Source: Monodelphis domestica (Eukaryota > Chordata > Mammalia > Didelphimorphia > Didelphidae). Taken from it: a DNA stretch of 64,000 bases. A program made the translations under genes and the position numbers. The notes under the pieces were generated by a model. It was not told where the DNA came from. It searched no databases and worked only from the letters and a program-made list of their open reading frames with translations. Shown piece after piece: positions 1 to 9,866 of the stretch. The stretch is taken from NCBI RefSeq assembly GCF_027887165.1, contig NC_077234.1, positions 193,806,530 to 193,870,529 on the forward strand. Direction: 5' to 3'. Each line of letters opens with the position of its first letter. Position 1 is the first letter of the stretch.

Positions 1-477
1 GAAAAATGTAAATTTAATTCTTATTCTGGGAAAAGTGATCACTGTAGCCTACTTAAAATTAAATAGCTCCATTTTAATTTTTACTCAGTAAAATTCACTT
101 CTTTGAAATTTTAAGAAAAAATAAATATGATAGGGAAAAATAAACAAGAGGAAAAACTGAATGAATATAAAATAGTAGATGAAAAGATATAGTGTTTAAG
201 TGTTTACAAAACTAACAATACCATATAGCAAGCAAAAGTTCTATAAGTGTTACATAAAAGTAATTGTCTTGTCATTTTTCATTTCACAAATATGCCTGGA
301 ACCTTGTGTCTTGGCACTAGTGGAGATATAAAAGATATGGACTTGCTCTTACATGTGTAGAGATTCATCGAGAAAACAAGACTAGATACTACAAATAAAA
401 CAATAGCATATAATATAATATGGCAAATTGGGAGGAAAGGGAGTATAACAAAGAATGCTTGATTTCAATAAAGAAGA
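1..477. other. AT-rich sequence with a faint old repeat
   Basis: I see no gene here. The stretch at about 280-430 resembles a widely dispersed mammalian repeat of the 'gcactagtggagatataaa' type that recurs at 22245, 23340 and 26085. The rest is AT-rich and unassigned. Confidence 0.35.
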
Positions 478-686
478 GCCTGGTAAATTCTGTCTCTAAC
501 CATTATAAGTTAAATGACTGTTGTCTCAGTTTTCTCATCTGCAAAAAGGAAGATAACAATAGCTGGCTTTAAGGTCTGTTAAGTGCTTCACAAATGTGAG
601 GTCACAAGATCAAATAAGATAATGTATTAAAATATTTTGCAAACTTGCTGATGCTACATAAATGCCAGTTGGTATTTCAATTCTTA
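478..686 (+). repeat. MIR-like CORE-SINE
   Basis: The sequence follows the MIR order: a 'ctcagttttctcatctgcaaa' type box at 526-545, a purine-rich core, then 'aagatcaaataagataatgt' at 606-625 and an 'aaatgcc' end. It is diverged and has no poly(A), as expected for an ancient SINE. Confidence 0.6.
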
Positions 687-689
687 AGA

Positions 690-1817
690 CCAGAGAGAGA
701 GAGAATGGAGTATTATCTAGATAGGGACCCCTTTCTCCCTCTTTCCCTCCTGAACCCCAATTTATCCTCCATTCTGCCTTGTCCCTTATCCTGGTCTCTC
801 CTGAAATAAACCTGTCCTTAGGACCCAGAATTGACTCAAGCTTCATTGAAAGGCAGCCCAAGCTGAGGGGAGAGAGAAGTGCCCTCTCTCTTGTTGTAGA
901 GACTTGAAGAGAGAGAGGTTTTGTAGGACAGGCCAAGATGCAGGAAACAAGCTGGGGACCTGACCTGCCTGTCAATCAAGGAGAAGGTTCCAGGAGGAAT
1001 GTTCCCAGGAGAGGCAGTTGGGGGTCTGGCTTGAGAGAGAAGAAGCAGGAACTTGAATTTTTGATGATGACTGGTTTTGGGAGTTGAAGCTGACCAGGGG
1101 AGAAACTGGAACTCTGGTTTTGTTTCTCTGAGAGTTGAACCTGACTGAAAGGGAAGAAGCTGAGAACTGATCCCAGTTAGCTTCTGTCCACTGGGTAAAG
1201 AACCCTTGTAGGGCTGAGTTGGCTTTGGGCTTTTTGGTCAAGGGGAAACCTCTGCTCTCTCTGAGATTTGACTGACCAAGAGTTGGAGGAAAGCCAAGCT
1301 GAAGGAGAGACTTTTCTTGGTGGCTTTGTGAAAAAGAAAGTAAACAGTTGTCCTCCATCCATCTCTTTGTCTCTCTGTCACAGTTTGTGACAAGACTGAT
1401 TATTTCCATAGCCCTCCTAAATTCTCCTTGTAGTGTAGGGAAACCCTCATCCCTCTTACCTCAGTTTCCCATCCTGTCACCTTTACTGAGAACCCCTTAC
1501 TGAGAAAGAAAACTAGAGTATTTTATAGTTCACTCAGGGGGGAGGGAGGAAGCTAAAAGGCTTCCAGAAGTGGGTAGTTAAGGGAGGGAGTAAAGGAGGA
1601 AGAGGGAGGAGGAGGTTAGGAAATAGATTGATCCATCAGTTATCAGTAGGGATCAGTAGGCAAACCCCAGAGCATTCCCCTGTAGCAGTATCCCGTGTGG
1701 CTCCATCTCTCCCTATCTCTGTAGTACCTCTACCTCCACTGTAACTAAGTACCATCAGGTGTGTCCCAATACCAGCAGCTGTTCTCTATTCACAAGCCGG
1801 AGCATTCAGTCATTGCA
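690..1817. other. Unidentified LTR-like block
   Basis: This is non-coding sequence, rich in GA and CT runs, with loosely repeated units such as 'gttgaagctgaccagg' and 'gttgaacctgactgaa'. AATAAA lies near 805. Composition resembles marsupial LTRs elsewhere in the window, for example 27654-28752, but I found no convincing TG...CA ends or target duplication. Minus-strand open frames at 610-975 and 972-1409 have simple composition and no recognisable domain. Confidence 0.25.
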
Positions 1818-1832
1818 ACAAGTAATAGTGTC
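1818..1832. repeat. Target-site duplication, left copy, older L1
   Basis: The 15-mer acaagtaatagtgtc occurs here and again, identically, at 9852-9866 directly after an A-rich L1 tail. Together they bracket the older, internally inverted L1. Confidence 0.9.
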
Positions 1833-2218
1833 TTGGATACGGTCAATTTGGTTTTTTTCTTTCCTTTTTTTAATTAGACTGACTAGTACTTTGTCTATTT
1901 TATTTGTTTTTTCAAAGTACCAACTTCTAGTCTTATTTATTAAATCAATAGTTCTTTGACTTTCAATTTTATTAATTTCTCCTATGATTTTTAGGATTTA
2001 GTCTTCATTTGAGGATTTTTAATTTGTTCACTTTCTAGTTTTCTAATTTCCATGCCCAATTCATTGACCTCTACCCTTCTTAATTTGTTTATATATGAAC
2101 TCAAGGATATAAATATCCCCCCTGAGTACTGCTTTGGCTGCATCCCATAGGTTTTGAAAGGATGTCTCACCATTGTCATTTTCTTCAATGAAGTTATTGT
2201 TTCTACAATTTGTTCTTT
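1833..2218 (-). mobile_element. Inverted 5' segment of older twin-primed L1 (part 1)
   Basis: The segment is homologous to ORF2 sequence of the younger L1 at about 5195-5575, and both read on the minus strand. It covers the end of the endonuclease domain into the region before the reverse transcriptase. It is diverged, with stop codons in all frames. Its continuation lies at 9279-9425, because a full-length L1 landed inside it. The 3' half of the same insertion (9426-9851) reads on the plus strand, so this half is inverted. Confidence 0.85.
2202..2218. repeat. Target-site duplication, left copy, full-length L1
   Basis: The 17 bases tctacaatttgttcttt match 9262-9278 with one mismatch (a versus g at the sixth base). 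They mark the ends of the younger L1. The minus-strand 3' end of the element lies at this side. Confidence 0.9.
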
Positions 2219-2565
2219 TTTTTAAAATTTTATAGTATTTTATTTGATCATTTCCATGCATTATTCATTAAAGACACAGATCATTTTCTTTTCCTCCCTC
2301 CCACCCCCCATAGCCGACGCGTGATTCCACTGGGTATCACATGTGTTCTTGATTCGAACCCATTGCCATGTTGTTAATATTTGCATTAGAGTGTTCGTTT
2401 AGAGTCTCTCCTTTGTCATGTCCCCTCAGCCACTGAAGTCAGGCAGTTGCTTTTCCTCGGTGTTTCTACTCCCTCAGTTTGTCCTCTGCTTATGAATAGT
2501 GTTTTTTCTCCTAGATCCCTGCAGATTGTTCAGGGACATTACACTGCCACTAATGGAGAAGTCCA
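2219..2565 (-). other. L1 3' UTR with G-rich polypurine tract
   Basis: Non-coding sequence after the ORF2 stop. At 2285-2310 the plus strand is a pyrimidine run whose complement is TGGGGGGTGGGAGGGAGG, a G-quadruplex-type polypurine tract about 70-90 bases from the element end. Other L1 3' ends in this window carry the same kind of tract (about 9750, 30180, 31590, 60130). The element ends in a T-rich run on the plus strand near 2219-2223. Confidence 0.8.
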
Positions 2566-5500
2566 TTACATTCGATTATACCACAGTGTATTAGTCTCAG
2601 TGTACAATGTTCTCCTGGTTGTGCTCCTCTCGCTCTGCATCACTTCCTGGAGGTTGTTCCAGTTCACATGGAATTCCTCCACTTTATTGTTCCTTTGAGC
2701 ACAATAGTATTCCATCACCAACATATACCACAATTTGTTCAGCCATTCCCCAATTGATGGGCATCCCCTTATTTTCCAATTTTTGGCCACCACAAAGAGC
2801 GCAGCTATGAATATTTTTGTACAAGTCTTTTTGTCCATTATCTCTTTGGGGTACAAACCCAGCAGTGCTATGGCTGGATCAAAGGGTAGACATTCTTTTA
2901 TCGCCCTTTGTGCATAGTTCCAAATTGCCCTCCAGAATGGCTGGATCAGTTCACAACTCCACCAGCAATGAATTAATGTCCCTACTTTGCCACATCCCCT
3001 CCAGCATTCATTACTTTCCATAACTGTCATGTTAGCCAATCTGCTAGGTGTGAGGTGATACCTCAGAGTTGTTTTGATTTGCATCTCTCTGATTATAAGA
3101 GATGTGGAGCACTTCTTCATGTGCTTATTAATAGTTTTGATTTCTTTATCTGAAAACTGTCTATCCATGTCCCTTGCCCATTTATCAATTGGGGAATGGC
3201 TTGATTTTTTGTACAATTGATTTAGCTCTTTATAAATTTGAGTAATTAAACCTTTGTCAGAGGTTTTTATGAAGATTTTTTCCCAATTTGTTGTTTTCCT
3301 TCTGATTTTAGTTACATTGCTTTTGTTTGTACAAAAGCCTTTTAATTTGATGTAGTCGAAATTATTTATTTTACATTTTGTGATTCTCTCTATGTCTTGC
3401 TTGGTTTTAAAGTCTTTCCCTTCCCAAAGGTCTGACATGTATACTATTCTGTGTTTACCCAATTTACTTATGGTTTCCTTCTTTATGTTTAAGTCACTCA
3501 CCCATTTTGAATTTATCTTGGTGTAGGGTGTGAGGTGTTGATCAATTCCTAATCTCTCCCACACTGTCTTCCAATTTTCCCAGCAGTTCTTATCAAATAG
3601 TGAATTTTTGTCCCAAGACCTGGGATCTTTGGGTTTATCGTATACTATCTGGCTGAGGTCGCTTTCCCCCAGTCTATTCCACTGATCCTCCTTTCTGTCT
3701 CTTAGCCAGTACCAAATTGTTTTGATGACTGCTGCTTTGTAATATAGTTTGAGGTCTGGGACTGCTAGGCCCCCCTCATTAGTGTTTTTTTTCATTATTT
3801 CCCTGGATATCCTTGATCTTTTGTTATTCCAAATGAACTTTGTTATGGTTTTTTCCAAATCAGTAAAGAAATTTTTTGGGAGTTCCATGGGTATGGCACT
3901 AAATAGATAAATAAGGTTGGGTAAGATGGTCATTTTTATTATATTGGCTCGTCCTACCCATGAGCAGTTAATGTTTTTCCAATTGCTCAAGTCTAGTTTT
4001 AGTTGTGTGGAGAGTGTTTTGTAGTTATGTTCATATAATTCCTGTGTTTGTCTCAGGAGGTAGATTCCTAGATATTTTATTTTGTCTAAGGTGATTTTGA
4101 ATGGGATTTCTCTTTCTAGTTCTTGCTGCTGAGCTGTGTTGGAGATATATAGAAAAGCTGATGACTTATGTGGGTTTATTTTGTATCCTGCAACTTTGCT
4201 AAAGTTGTTGATTATTTCAATTAGCTTTTTGGTTGAATCTCTAGGATTCTTTAAGTAGATCATCATGTCATCTGCAAAGAGTGATAACTTGGTCTCCTCC
4301 TTGCCTATTTTGATGCCTTCAATTTCTTTTTCTTCTCTAATTGCTACTGCTAGTGTTTCTAGTACAATGTCAAATAGTAGAGGTGATAATGGGCATCCTT
4401 GTTTCACTCCTGATCTTATTGGGAATGCGTCTAGTTTATCCCCATTGCAAATGATATTAGCTGATGGTTTTAGATATACACTGTTTATTATTTTTAGGAA
4501 TGACCCTTCTATTCCTATGCTTTCTAGTGTTTTTAATAGGAATGGGTGTTGTATTTTATCAAAGGCTTTTTCTGCGTCTATTGAGATAATCATGTGGTTC
4601 TTGTTGGTTTGCTTGTTGATGTGGTCAATTATGTGGATGATTTTCCTAATATTGAACCAGCCTGCATCCCTGGTATAAATCCTACTTGATCATGGTGGAT
4701 GACCCTTCTGATCACTTGCTGGAGTCTTTTTGCTAGTATCTTATTTAAGATTTTTGCATCTATATTCATTAGGGAGATTGGTCTGTAGTTTTCTTTCTCT
4801 GTTTTTGACCTGCCTGGTTTTGGAATCAGTACCATGTTTGTGTCATAAAAGGAGTTTGGTAGAACTCCCTCTTTGCTTATTATGTCAAATAGTTTGTATA
4901 GTATTGGGATTAACTGTTCTCTGAATATTTGATAGAATTCACTGGTGAATCCATCAGGCCCTGGGGATTTTTTCTGAGGAAGTTCTTTGATGGCCTGTTG
5001 GATTTCATTTTTTGATATGGGATTATTTAAGAATTCTATTTCGTCTTCTGTTAGTCTAGGCAGTTTGTATTTTTGTATATATTCATCCATATCACTTAAA
5101 TTGGTATATTTATTGCCATATAATTGGGCAAAGTAATTTTTAATCACCTCTTCATCAGAGGTGATGTCCCCCTTTTCATCTTTGATGCTGTTAATTTGCT
5201 TTTCTTCCTTCCTTTTTTTAATTAGATTGACCAGTACTTTGTCTATTTTGTTTGTTTTTTCAAAGTGCCAGCTTCTTGTCTTATTTATTAAATCAATAGT
5301 TCTATCACTTTCGATTTTATTAATTTCTCCCTTAATTTTTAGGATTTCTAGTTTGGTTTTCTGCTGGGGGTTTTTTAATTTGGTCACTTTCGAGTTTTTT
5401 TATTTGCATTTCCAATTGATTGATCTCTGCTCTCCCTAGTTTGTTAATATAAGCATTCAGGGATATGAATTTACCTCTGATTACCGCTTTGGCTGCATCC

Positions 5501-6352
5501 CAATAGGTTTGAAAGGATGTCTCGCCATTGTCATTTTCCTCGATAAAATTATTGTTTCTATGGTTTCCTCTCTAACTAAACGATTTTGGAGTATCATATT
5601 GTTTAGTTTCCAATTAGTTTTTGATTTGGTTTTCCATGTACCATTACTGATCGTTATTTTTATTGCCTTGTGGTCTGAAAAGGCTGCATTTATTATTTCT
5701 GCTTTTCTGCATTTGTGTGCAATGTTTCTGTGACCTAATGTATGGTCAATCTTTGTGAATGAGCCATGTGGTACTGAGAAGAAGGTGTATTCCTTTTTAT
5801 CCCTATTTATTTTTCTCCATATTTCTATTAATTCTAATTTTTCTAAGATTTCATTCACTTCTTTTACCTCTTCCTTATTTATTTTTTGATTTATCTAAAT
5901 TTGATAATGGTTGGTTCAAGTCTCCCACTAATATGGTTTTACTGTCTATTTCTTCCTTCAATTCTCCTAGTTTCTCCCATAAGAAATTTGGGTGCTATAT
6001 TATTTGGTGCATATATGTTGATTAGTGATATTTCCTCATTATCAAAAGTCCCTTTTAATAAAATATAATTACCTTCCCTATCCCTTTTGATCAGGTCTAT
6101 TTTTGCTTTGGCTTTATCAGATATCATGATTGCCACTCCTGCCTTCTTTCCATCAGTTGAGGCCCAGAAGGTCTTACTCCATCCTTTAATTCTGACCTTA
6201 TGGGTGTCTACCCGCCTCATGTGTGTTTCTTGGAGACAACATATGGTGGGGTTTTGGTTTCTAATCCATTCTTCTATTAGTCTACGTTTTATGGGTGAGT
6301 TCATCCCATTCACGTTCAATGTTATGACTGTCACTTGTGGACTCCCTGGCAT
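2566..6352 (-). pseudogene. L1 ORF2 (endonuclease-reverse transcriptase), frameshifted
   Basis: The gene for the L1 endonuclease, reverse transcriptase and C-terminal Cys-rich domain. The start is probably the ATG at 6350-6352, just before a typical APE-endonuclease opening (TLNVNGMNSPIKR). The endonuclease 'SDHKAI' motif lies in the 5481-5858 frame. The reverse transcriptase FADD box is at 4267-4278, and a CX3CX7HX4C motif (CWRGCGK...HCWWSC) lies near 2950-3005. The last 675 codons (4593-2566) are uninterrupted. I see frame breaks near 5980, 5885, 5560, 5372 (in an A/C run) and 4661 (one missing base). The protein cannot be made as one chain. Missense damage to catalytic residues is not obvious. 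Confidence 0.93.
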
Positions 6353-7008
6353 TTTGATATCCTTACCTAATTCTAACCTTTCTTCTTCAGCTCTACCTTT
6401 TAGTCCAGTGATTTACTTTAAATCAGTCCTCCTTGTATTTCCCTTTCTACCCCCTCCTTTTTTATTCCCTCCCTTATTTTCCCCTGTAGTCTTTTTAAAA
6501 TTCCCCCCACCCACCCTCTCCCTCCCTTGTACTGCTTCCCTCCCCACCAGTCTGTTTTTTACCCTTCTACTCCCCTATAGGGCGCAAATCTATTCTCTTC
6601 CCCAATGGATTGGATTGTTCTTCCCTCTTTGGCTCAGTTTCAAAGTACGTAAGAGTTGAATATTTCCTATCTCCAACCTCTTTACCCTTCCAGTGTATCG
6701 ATGTTCTCCCCCCTCCTGCCATGAGCTTCTTTGTGACATATAAATTTACCCCCATTTGTTTCTTTTCCCATTTCTTTTAGTCATAACCTCTTTTCTTTTT
6801 TAGCTTTAGTCATGTATATATATATATACATACACATGTATATGTATTTATGCATGCATATATCTATATACCTATTTATGTCTTGTCCTTTCATCCTATA
6901 CAGTTTGTCACTGTTCCCTCTGAGTGTGGTTCTTCTAGCTGCTTAGGTGATAGCAACAGTTTTTAAGAGTTGCCAATGACCTCTTTTCTTATAGGGATAC
7001 AGATCATT
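6353..7008 (-). other. L1 inter-ORF spacer, about 0.66 kb
   Basis: Non-coding DNA between the ORF1 stop (7009) and the ORF2 start (6352). The stretch 6430-6560 is pyrimidine-rich on the plus strand, so the RNA sense is a G-rich polypurine tract. A TA/CA-rich simple repeat occupies about 6815-6870. The 190-codon plus-strand frame at 6087-6659 runs antisense to ORF2 and this spacer and looks like a shadow. The spacer is about ten times the 63 bp known in human L1. Confidence 0.75.
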
Positions 7009-8193
7009 TTAACTTATTGAGTCTCTTAAAAAAAACCTTTTTTGTTGTTGTTGTTTTTCCCCTCTTTTTAAATTACCTTTTGATGATTCTCTTGAGTTCT
7101 GTGATTGGACTTCAAATTTTCTGTTCAGGTCTGGTCTTTTATTTATGAATGCTTGGAACTCTTCTGTTGTGTTAAATGACCATACTTTCCCCTGTAAGAA
7201 TATAGTCAGTTTTGATGGGTATTTTATTCTTGGCTGGAGGCCTAGTTCCCTTGCTTTCCGGAACATCATATTCCATGCCTTTCGGTCCTTCAGTGTGGAT
7301 GCAGACAGATCCTGTGTTATCCTCACCATGTTTCCATGGTATCTGAATGGTTTCTTCTTGGCAGCTTGTAATACCTGTTCTTTCATCTGATTGTTTTTGA
7401 ATTTGGCTATAACATTTGTTGGTGTTGTCAGTTGGGGATTAAATACAGGGGGTGATCTGTGGATTCTTTCAATCTCCACTTTCCCCTCTTGTTCTAGGAT
7501 TTCGGGACAGTTTTCCTGGATAATTTCCTCTAGTATTATGTCCAGGCTTTTTCTTTTGTCATGGTCTTCTGGTAGTCCAATTATTCTTAAATTGTCTCTT
7601 CTTGAACGATTTTCTAAATCGTCTGTTTTGTGAATGAGATGCTTCACATTTTCCTCAATTTTTTCATTCTTTTTGTTTTGTTTTATAGTGTCCTGTTGCC
7701 TTGTGAGGTCACTTGATTCTAGTTGTTTTACTCTGGTTCTTAAAGATTGGATTTCATCTTTGGCTTTTTGGTCGTCTTTTTCCTTCTGGTCTGAGTTTCT
7801 TTGAAGATCGTCTTTCATCCTCTTTATCTCGTCTTTCATCTCCTTTGCCTCATCTTTCATCCCCTTTGCCTCATTTTCCAGCTGGATGATTTTGGCTTTC
7901 AGGACACTATTTTCTTGTTTTAGTTCAAGTACCTCTGTTTCCAGATGACTTATCTTAATTTTTAAGTTCTTTTCCCAATTGTCTTCAGCCTCTCTTAGTT
8001 GTGTTTTGAGTTCTTCCACAGCCTGTATCCAATTCGCTGGGATTTCTGGTTTATCGTTTGCTGATCTCTCCCCCTCTGTTCCATTTGGTGAGTAGTAGCT
8101 GTCTATTGTAGTTTCTTTCTTCTGTTTCTGTTGTTTGTTCAAATTCACCCCTTCTTTCCTCCCCGTATTTGTCTGTGCTCTTGTTCCTCTCAT
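7009..8193 (-). CDS. L1 ORF1 protein (ORF1p), intact
   Basis: A 394-residue RNA-binding nucleic-acid chaperone that coats L1 RNA as a coiled-coil trimer in the cytoplasm. It has a basic, Gln/Lys-rich N-terminus (1-30) and a long charged coiled coil (about 55-195). An RRM-type domain opens with the family motif RRDNLRIIGLPE at 198-209, and the C-terminal domain (about 300-355) includes ARELGLQPRIKYPSKL. A polar Gln/Lys tail follows (379-385). Residues 112-132 hold three near-identical heptads (MKDEAKE, MKDEIKR, MKDDLQR), encoded by a 21-bp tandem repeat at 7808-7870. The length is close to the 338-370 residues usual for mammalian ORF1p. No frameshift or stop occurs. The start ATG is the first in frame after the 5' UTR. 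Confidence 0.93.
   Translation of the reverse strand: MRGTRAQTNTGRKEGVNLNKQQKQKKETTIDSYYSPNGTEGERSANDKPEIPANWIQAVEELKTQLREAEDNWEKNLKIKISHLETEVLELKQENSVLKAKIIQLENEAKGMKDEAKEMKDEIKRMKDDLQRNSDQKEKDDQKAKDEIQSLRTRVKQLESSDLTRQQDTIKQNKKNEKIEENVKHLIHKTDDLENRSRRDNLRIIGLPEDHDKRKSLDIILEEIIQENCPEILEQEGKVEIERIHRSPPVFNPQLTTPTNVIAKFKNNQMKEQVLQAAKKKPFRYHGNMVRITQDLSASTLKDRKAWNMMFRKARELGLQPRIKYPSKLTIFLQGKVWSFNTTEEFQAFINKRPDLNRKFEVQSQNSRESSKGNLKRGEKQQQQKRFFLRDSIS
7808..7870 (-). repeat. 21-bp tandem repeat in ORF1 coiled coil (3 copies)
   Basis: Three successive 21-bp units at 7808-7828, 7829-7849 and 7850-7870 share the pattern tcRtctttcatc.yctttRyc. Each encodes one heptad, so copy changes keep both reading frame and coiled-coil register. 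Confidence 0.88.
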
Positions 8194-9261
8194 TTTTTTG
8201 TTTTTTGGGAACTTCTATCAGTCTCACCTCTTGGAGCTTTAACAGAGGATCTCTTGGTATAATCTCTGAGGGAGGGTTGTTGGGGTTTGAGCTTTCCTGT
8301 CCTCTGGAGGCTTTTGATTGGCTTAAAGTCCAGCAGTCAATGAGGATGGATGGGGAGCCTGGGCTTCCCTGTGTTCTGGAAACTTTTGATGGGATTGAGT
8401 TCTGCTTAGTTGGGCTGGGTTTACTCTGAGTTTTAAACTTCCTGGACGGCTGGAGCAGATATGGAGGATCTCTAAAGCTCTGGCCAGGCTGCCAGGTCTA
8501 TGCTCCTTCTAAGCTGCTATCTTGACTTCGCCTCTAGGTTTCTGTTTTTTCAGAAGACCCAGCTCTCTAAGGGGGGAGGGGTCGTGGCTTGCCTGGACTC
8601 TGATGGCTCCTGATGGGATTAGGTTCAGGTGGTGTGGGCCGAATGATCCCCGAGCCAAAAAAAGGAAGAAAAAAGAAGCAGTAACCTCCTCTTCCACAGT
8701 CTGTGTTGAATGTCCGGAAACTGGCCCGGGTTACTTTCAAGGTAAGCTCTTCGGAGCAACCCCTTTGCCAGCCCCAAGTTTTTTGTCCTTTCAGTAGCTC
8801 TGAGGGCTCCTGATGGGATTGGGTTCAGCTGGTGCCCTAAAGCTGGGACCTCCCTTGAGACTCAGATGGAAGGACCCAGCCAGGGGGCTTCAGGCTTCCC
8901 CCTTCTCTCTATGTTTCCCTGCCGTCTGTGTTGGGCACCCCGGAGACTGGCTCAGGTTGCTTTCAAGGTGAGTCCTCAGAGCCCTGAGGTTCCCGCTGCT
9001 GCCGTGGGCTCAGCACTCTGGGTTGGGGGGGATGGGTCCTGGGACCTTCTTTCTATCTACCCCTTAGATCTGAGTGATCTAGGGTTCTGGCTTTTGGGGT
9101 GTGGTACCTTTTGATCCAGGTCCAGGAGGAGATTTCCCCAGGTCTATCCTGTTGTTCAGCTTGAATTTCGGTGGCCTAGGAGCACTCTGTTTGCTATCGG
9201 TAGGGAAGGGTTTCCGAGGTCTGAACTTTCGCTGCTTCTACACTACCATCTTGACCAGAAG
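8194..9261 (-). promoter_or_regulatory. L1 5' UTR with internal repeat units and YY1-like motif
   Basis: About 1.07 kb of GC-richer DNA upstream of ORF1, where L1 internal promoters lie. 'tgatgggatt' recurs at 8387, 8611 and 8811 in similar contexts. A 'tctgtgttg...ggaractggc...gggtt' block recurs at about 8700 and 8926, a spacing of roughly 200-225 bp. 'catcttgac' near the 5' end (9247-9255) is echoed by 'tatcttgac' at 8517-8525. In the sense orientation this gives gtcaagatgg, a YY1-like core at about +8 to +16. The layout suggests degenerate tandem promoter monomers; activity is inferred, not shown. Confidence 0.6.
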
Positions 9262-9278
9262 TCTACGATTTGTTCTTT
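9262..9278. repeat. Target-site duplication, right copy, full-length L1
   Basis: tctacgatttgttcttt pairs with 2202-2218 and rejoins the interrupted older L1 sequence. Confidence 0.9.
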
Positions 9279-9425
9279 AACTAGCCGGTTTTGGAGAATC
9301 ATATTGTTTAATTTCCAATTAATTTTTTATTTATCTCTCCATGTACCCTTACTAATTATTATTTTTATTGCATTGTGGTCTGAGAAGGTTGCATTTATTA
9401 TTTCTCCCCTTTTGCACTTGTTTGT
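9279..9425 (-). mobile_element. Inverted 5' segment of older L1 (part 2)
   Basis: Continues 1833-2218 across the younger L1. It is homologous to ORF2 endonuclease sequence at about 5575-5720, same strand. Homology stops near 9425, where the plus-strand 3' part begins. Confidence 0.85.
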
Positions 9426-9851
9426 TTGTGCAGAACCAGGAGAACATTGTACACAGAGACTGATACACTGTGGTACAATCAAACATAATGCACTTCTCCA
9501 TTAATGGCTTTACAATGTCCCTGAACAATCTGCAGGGATCTGTGAGAAAAAAAAAAACTATCCTCAAGCAGAGGACAAACTGAGGGAGTAAAAACACCGA
9601 GGAAAAGCAACTGCTTGACTATAGAGGTTTAGGGGACATGATCGAGGAGAAACGCTAAATGAGCACCCTAATGCAAATACCAACAACAAGGAAATGGGTT
9701 CAGAGCAAGGACACATGTGATACCCAGAGGAATTGCACGTCGGCTAGGGAAGGGGTGGTTGGGGAAGGGAGGAAAAGGAAATGATCTGTTTCCAATGAAT
9801 AATGTATGAAAATGACCAAATAAAATAATGTTTTAAAAACTAAAAAAAAAT
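9426..9851 (+). mobile_element. 3' segment of older L1, ending in A-rich tail
   Basis: Starts inside the last ORF2 codons ('gcagaaccaggagaacattg'), runs through the 3' UTR with a G-rich tract at about 9748-9778, and ends in 'taaaaaaaaa' at 9841-9850. It is in direct orientation while the 5' half is inverted, the standard result of twin priming. Confidence 0.88.
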
Positions 9852-9866
9852 ACAAGTAATAGTGTC
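9852..9866. repeat. Target-site duplication, right copy, older L1
   Basis: acaagtaatagtgtc, identical to 1818-1832. Confidence 0.9.

Larger units (their letters stand above)
2219..9261 (-). mobile_element. Nearly full-length L1 retrotransposon (LINE-1)
   Basis: A 7.04-kb L1 on the minus strand, flanked by 17-bp target duplications. In element order it contains a 5' UTR (9261-8194), ORF1 (8193-7009), a long inter-ORF spacer (7008-6353), a broken ORF2 (6352-2566) and a 3' UTR ending in an AT-rich tail (2565-2219). The 5' end starts with a 'caagatgg' motif about 8 bases in, much like the YY1 site at the start of human L1, so the element is probably not 5' truncated. ORF1 is intact. ORF2 has at least five frameshifts, so this copy should not be autonomous. 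Confidence 0.95.

Noticed and set aside
610..1409. Minus-strand open frames of 121 and 145 codons
   Set aside because: Ser/Leu-rich translations of GA/CT-biased DNA, overlapping frames and no recognisable domain.
4265..4678. Plus-strand open frame in L1
   Set aside because: Shadow of the ORF2 reverse transcriptase on the other strand.
6087..6659. Long plus-strand open frame (190 codons)
   Set aside because: It lies antisense to the L1 ORF2 start and the polypurine spacer; Phe/Leu/Pro-rich composition is the complement of a purine-rich strand.
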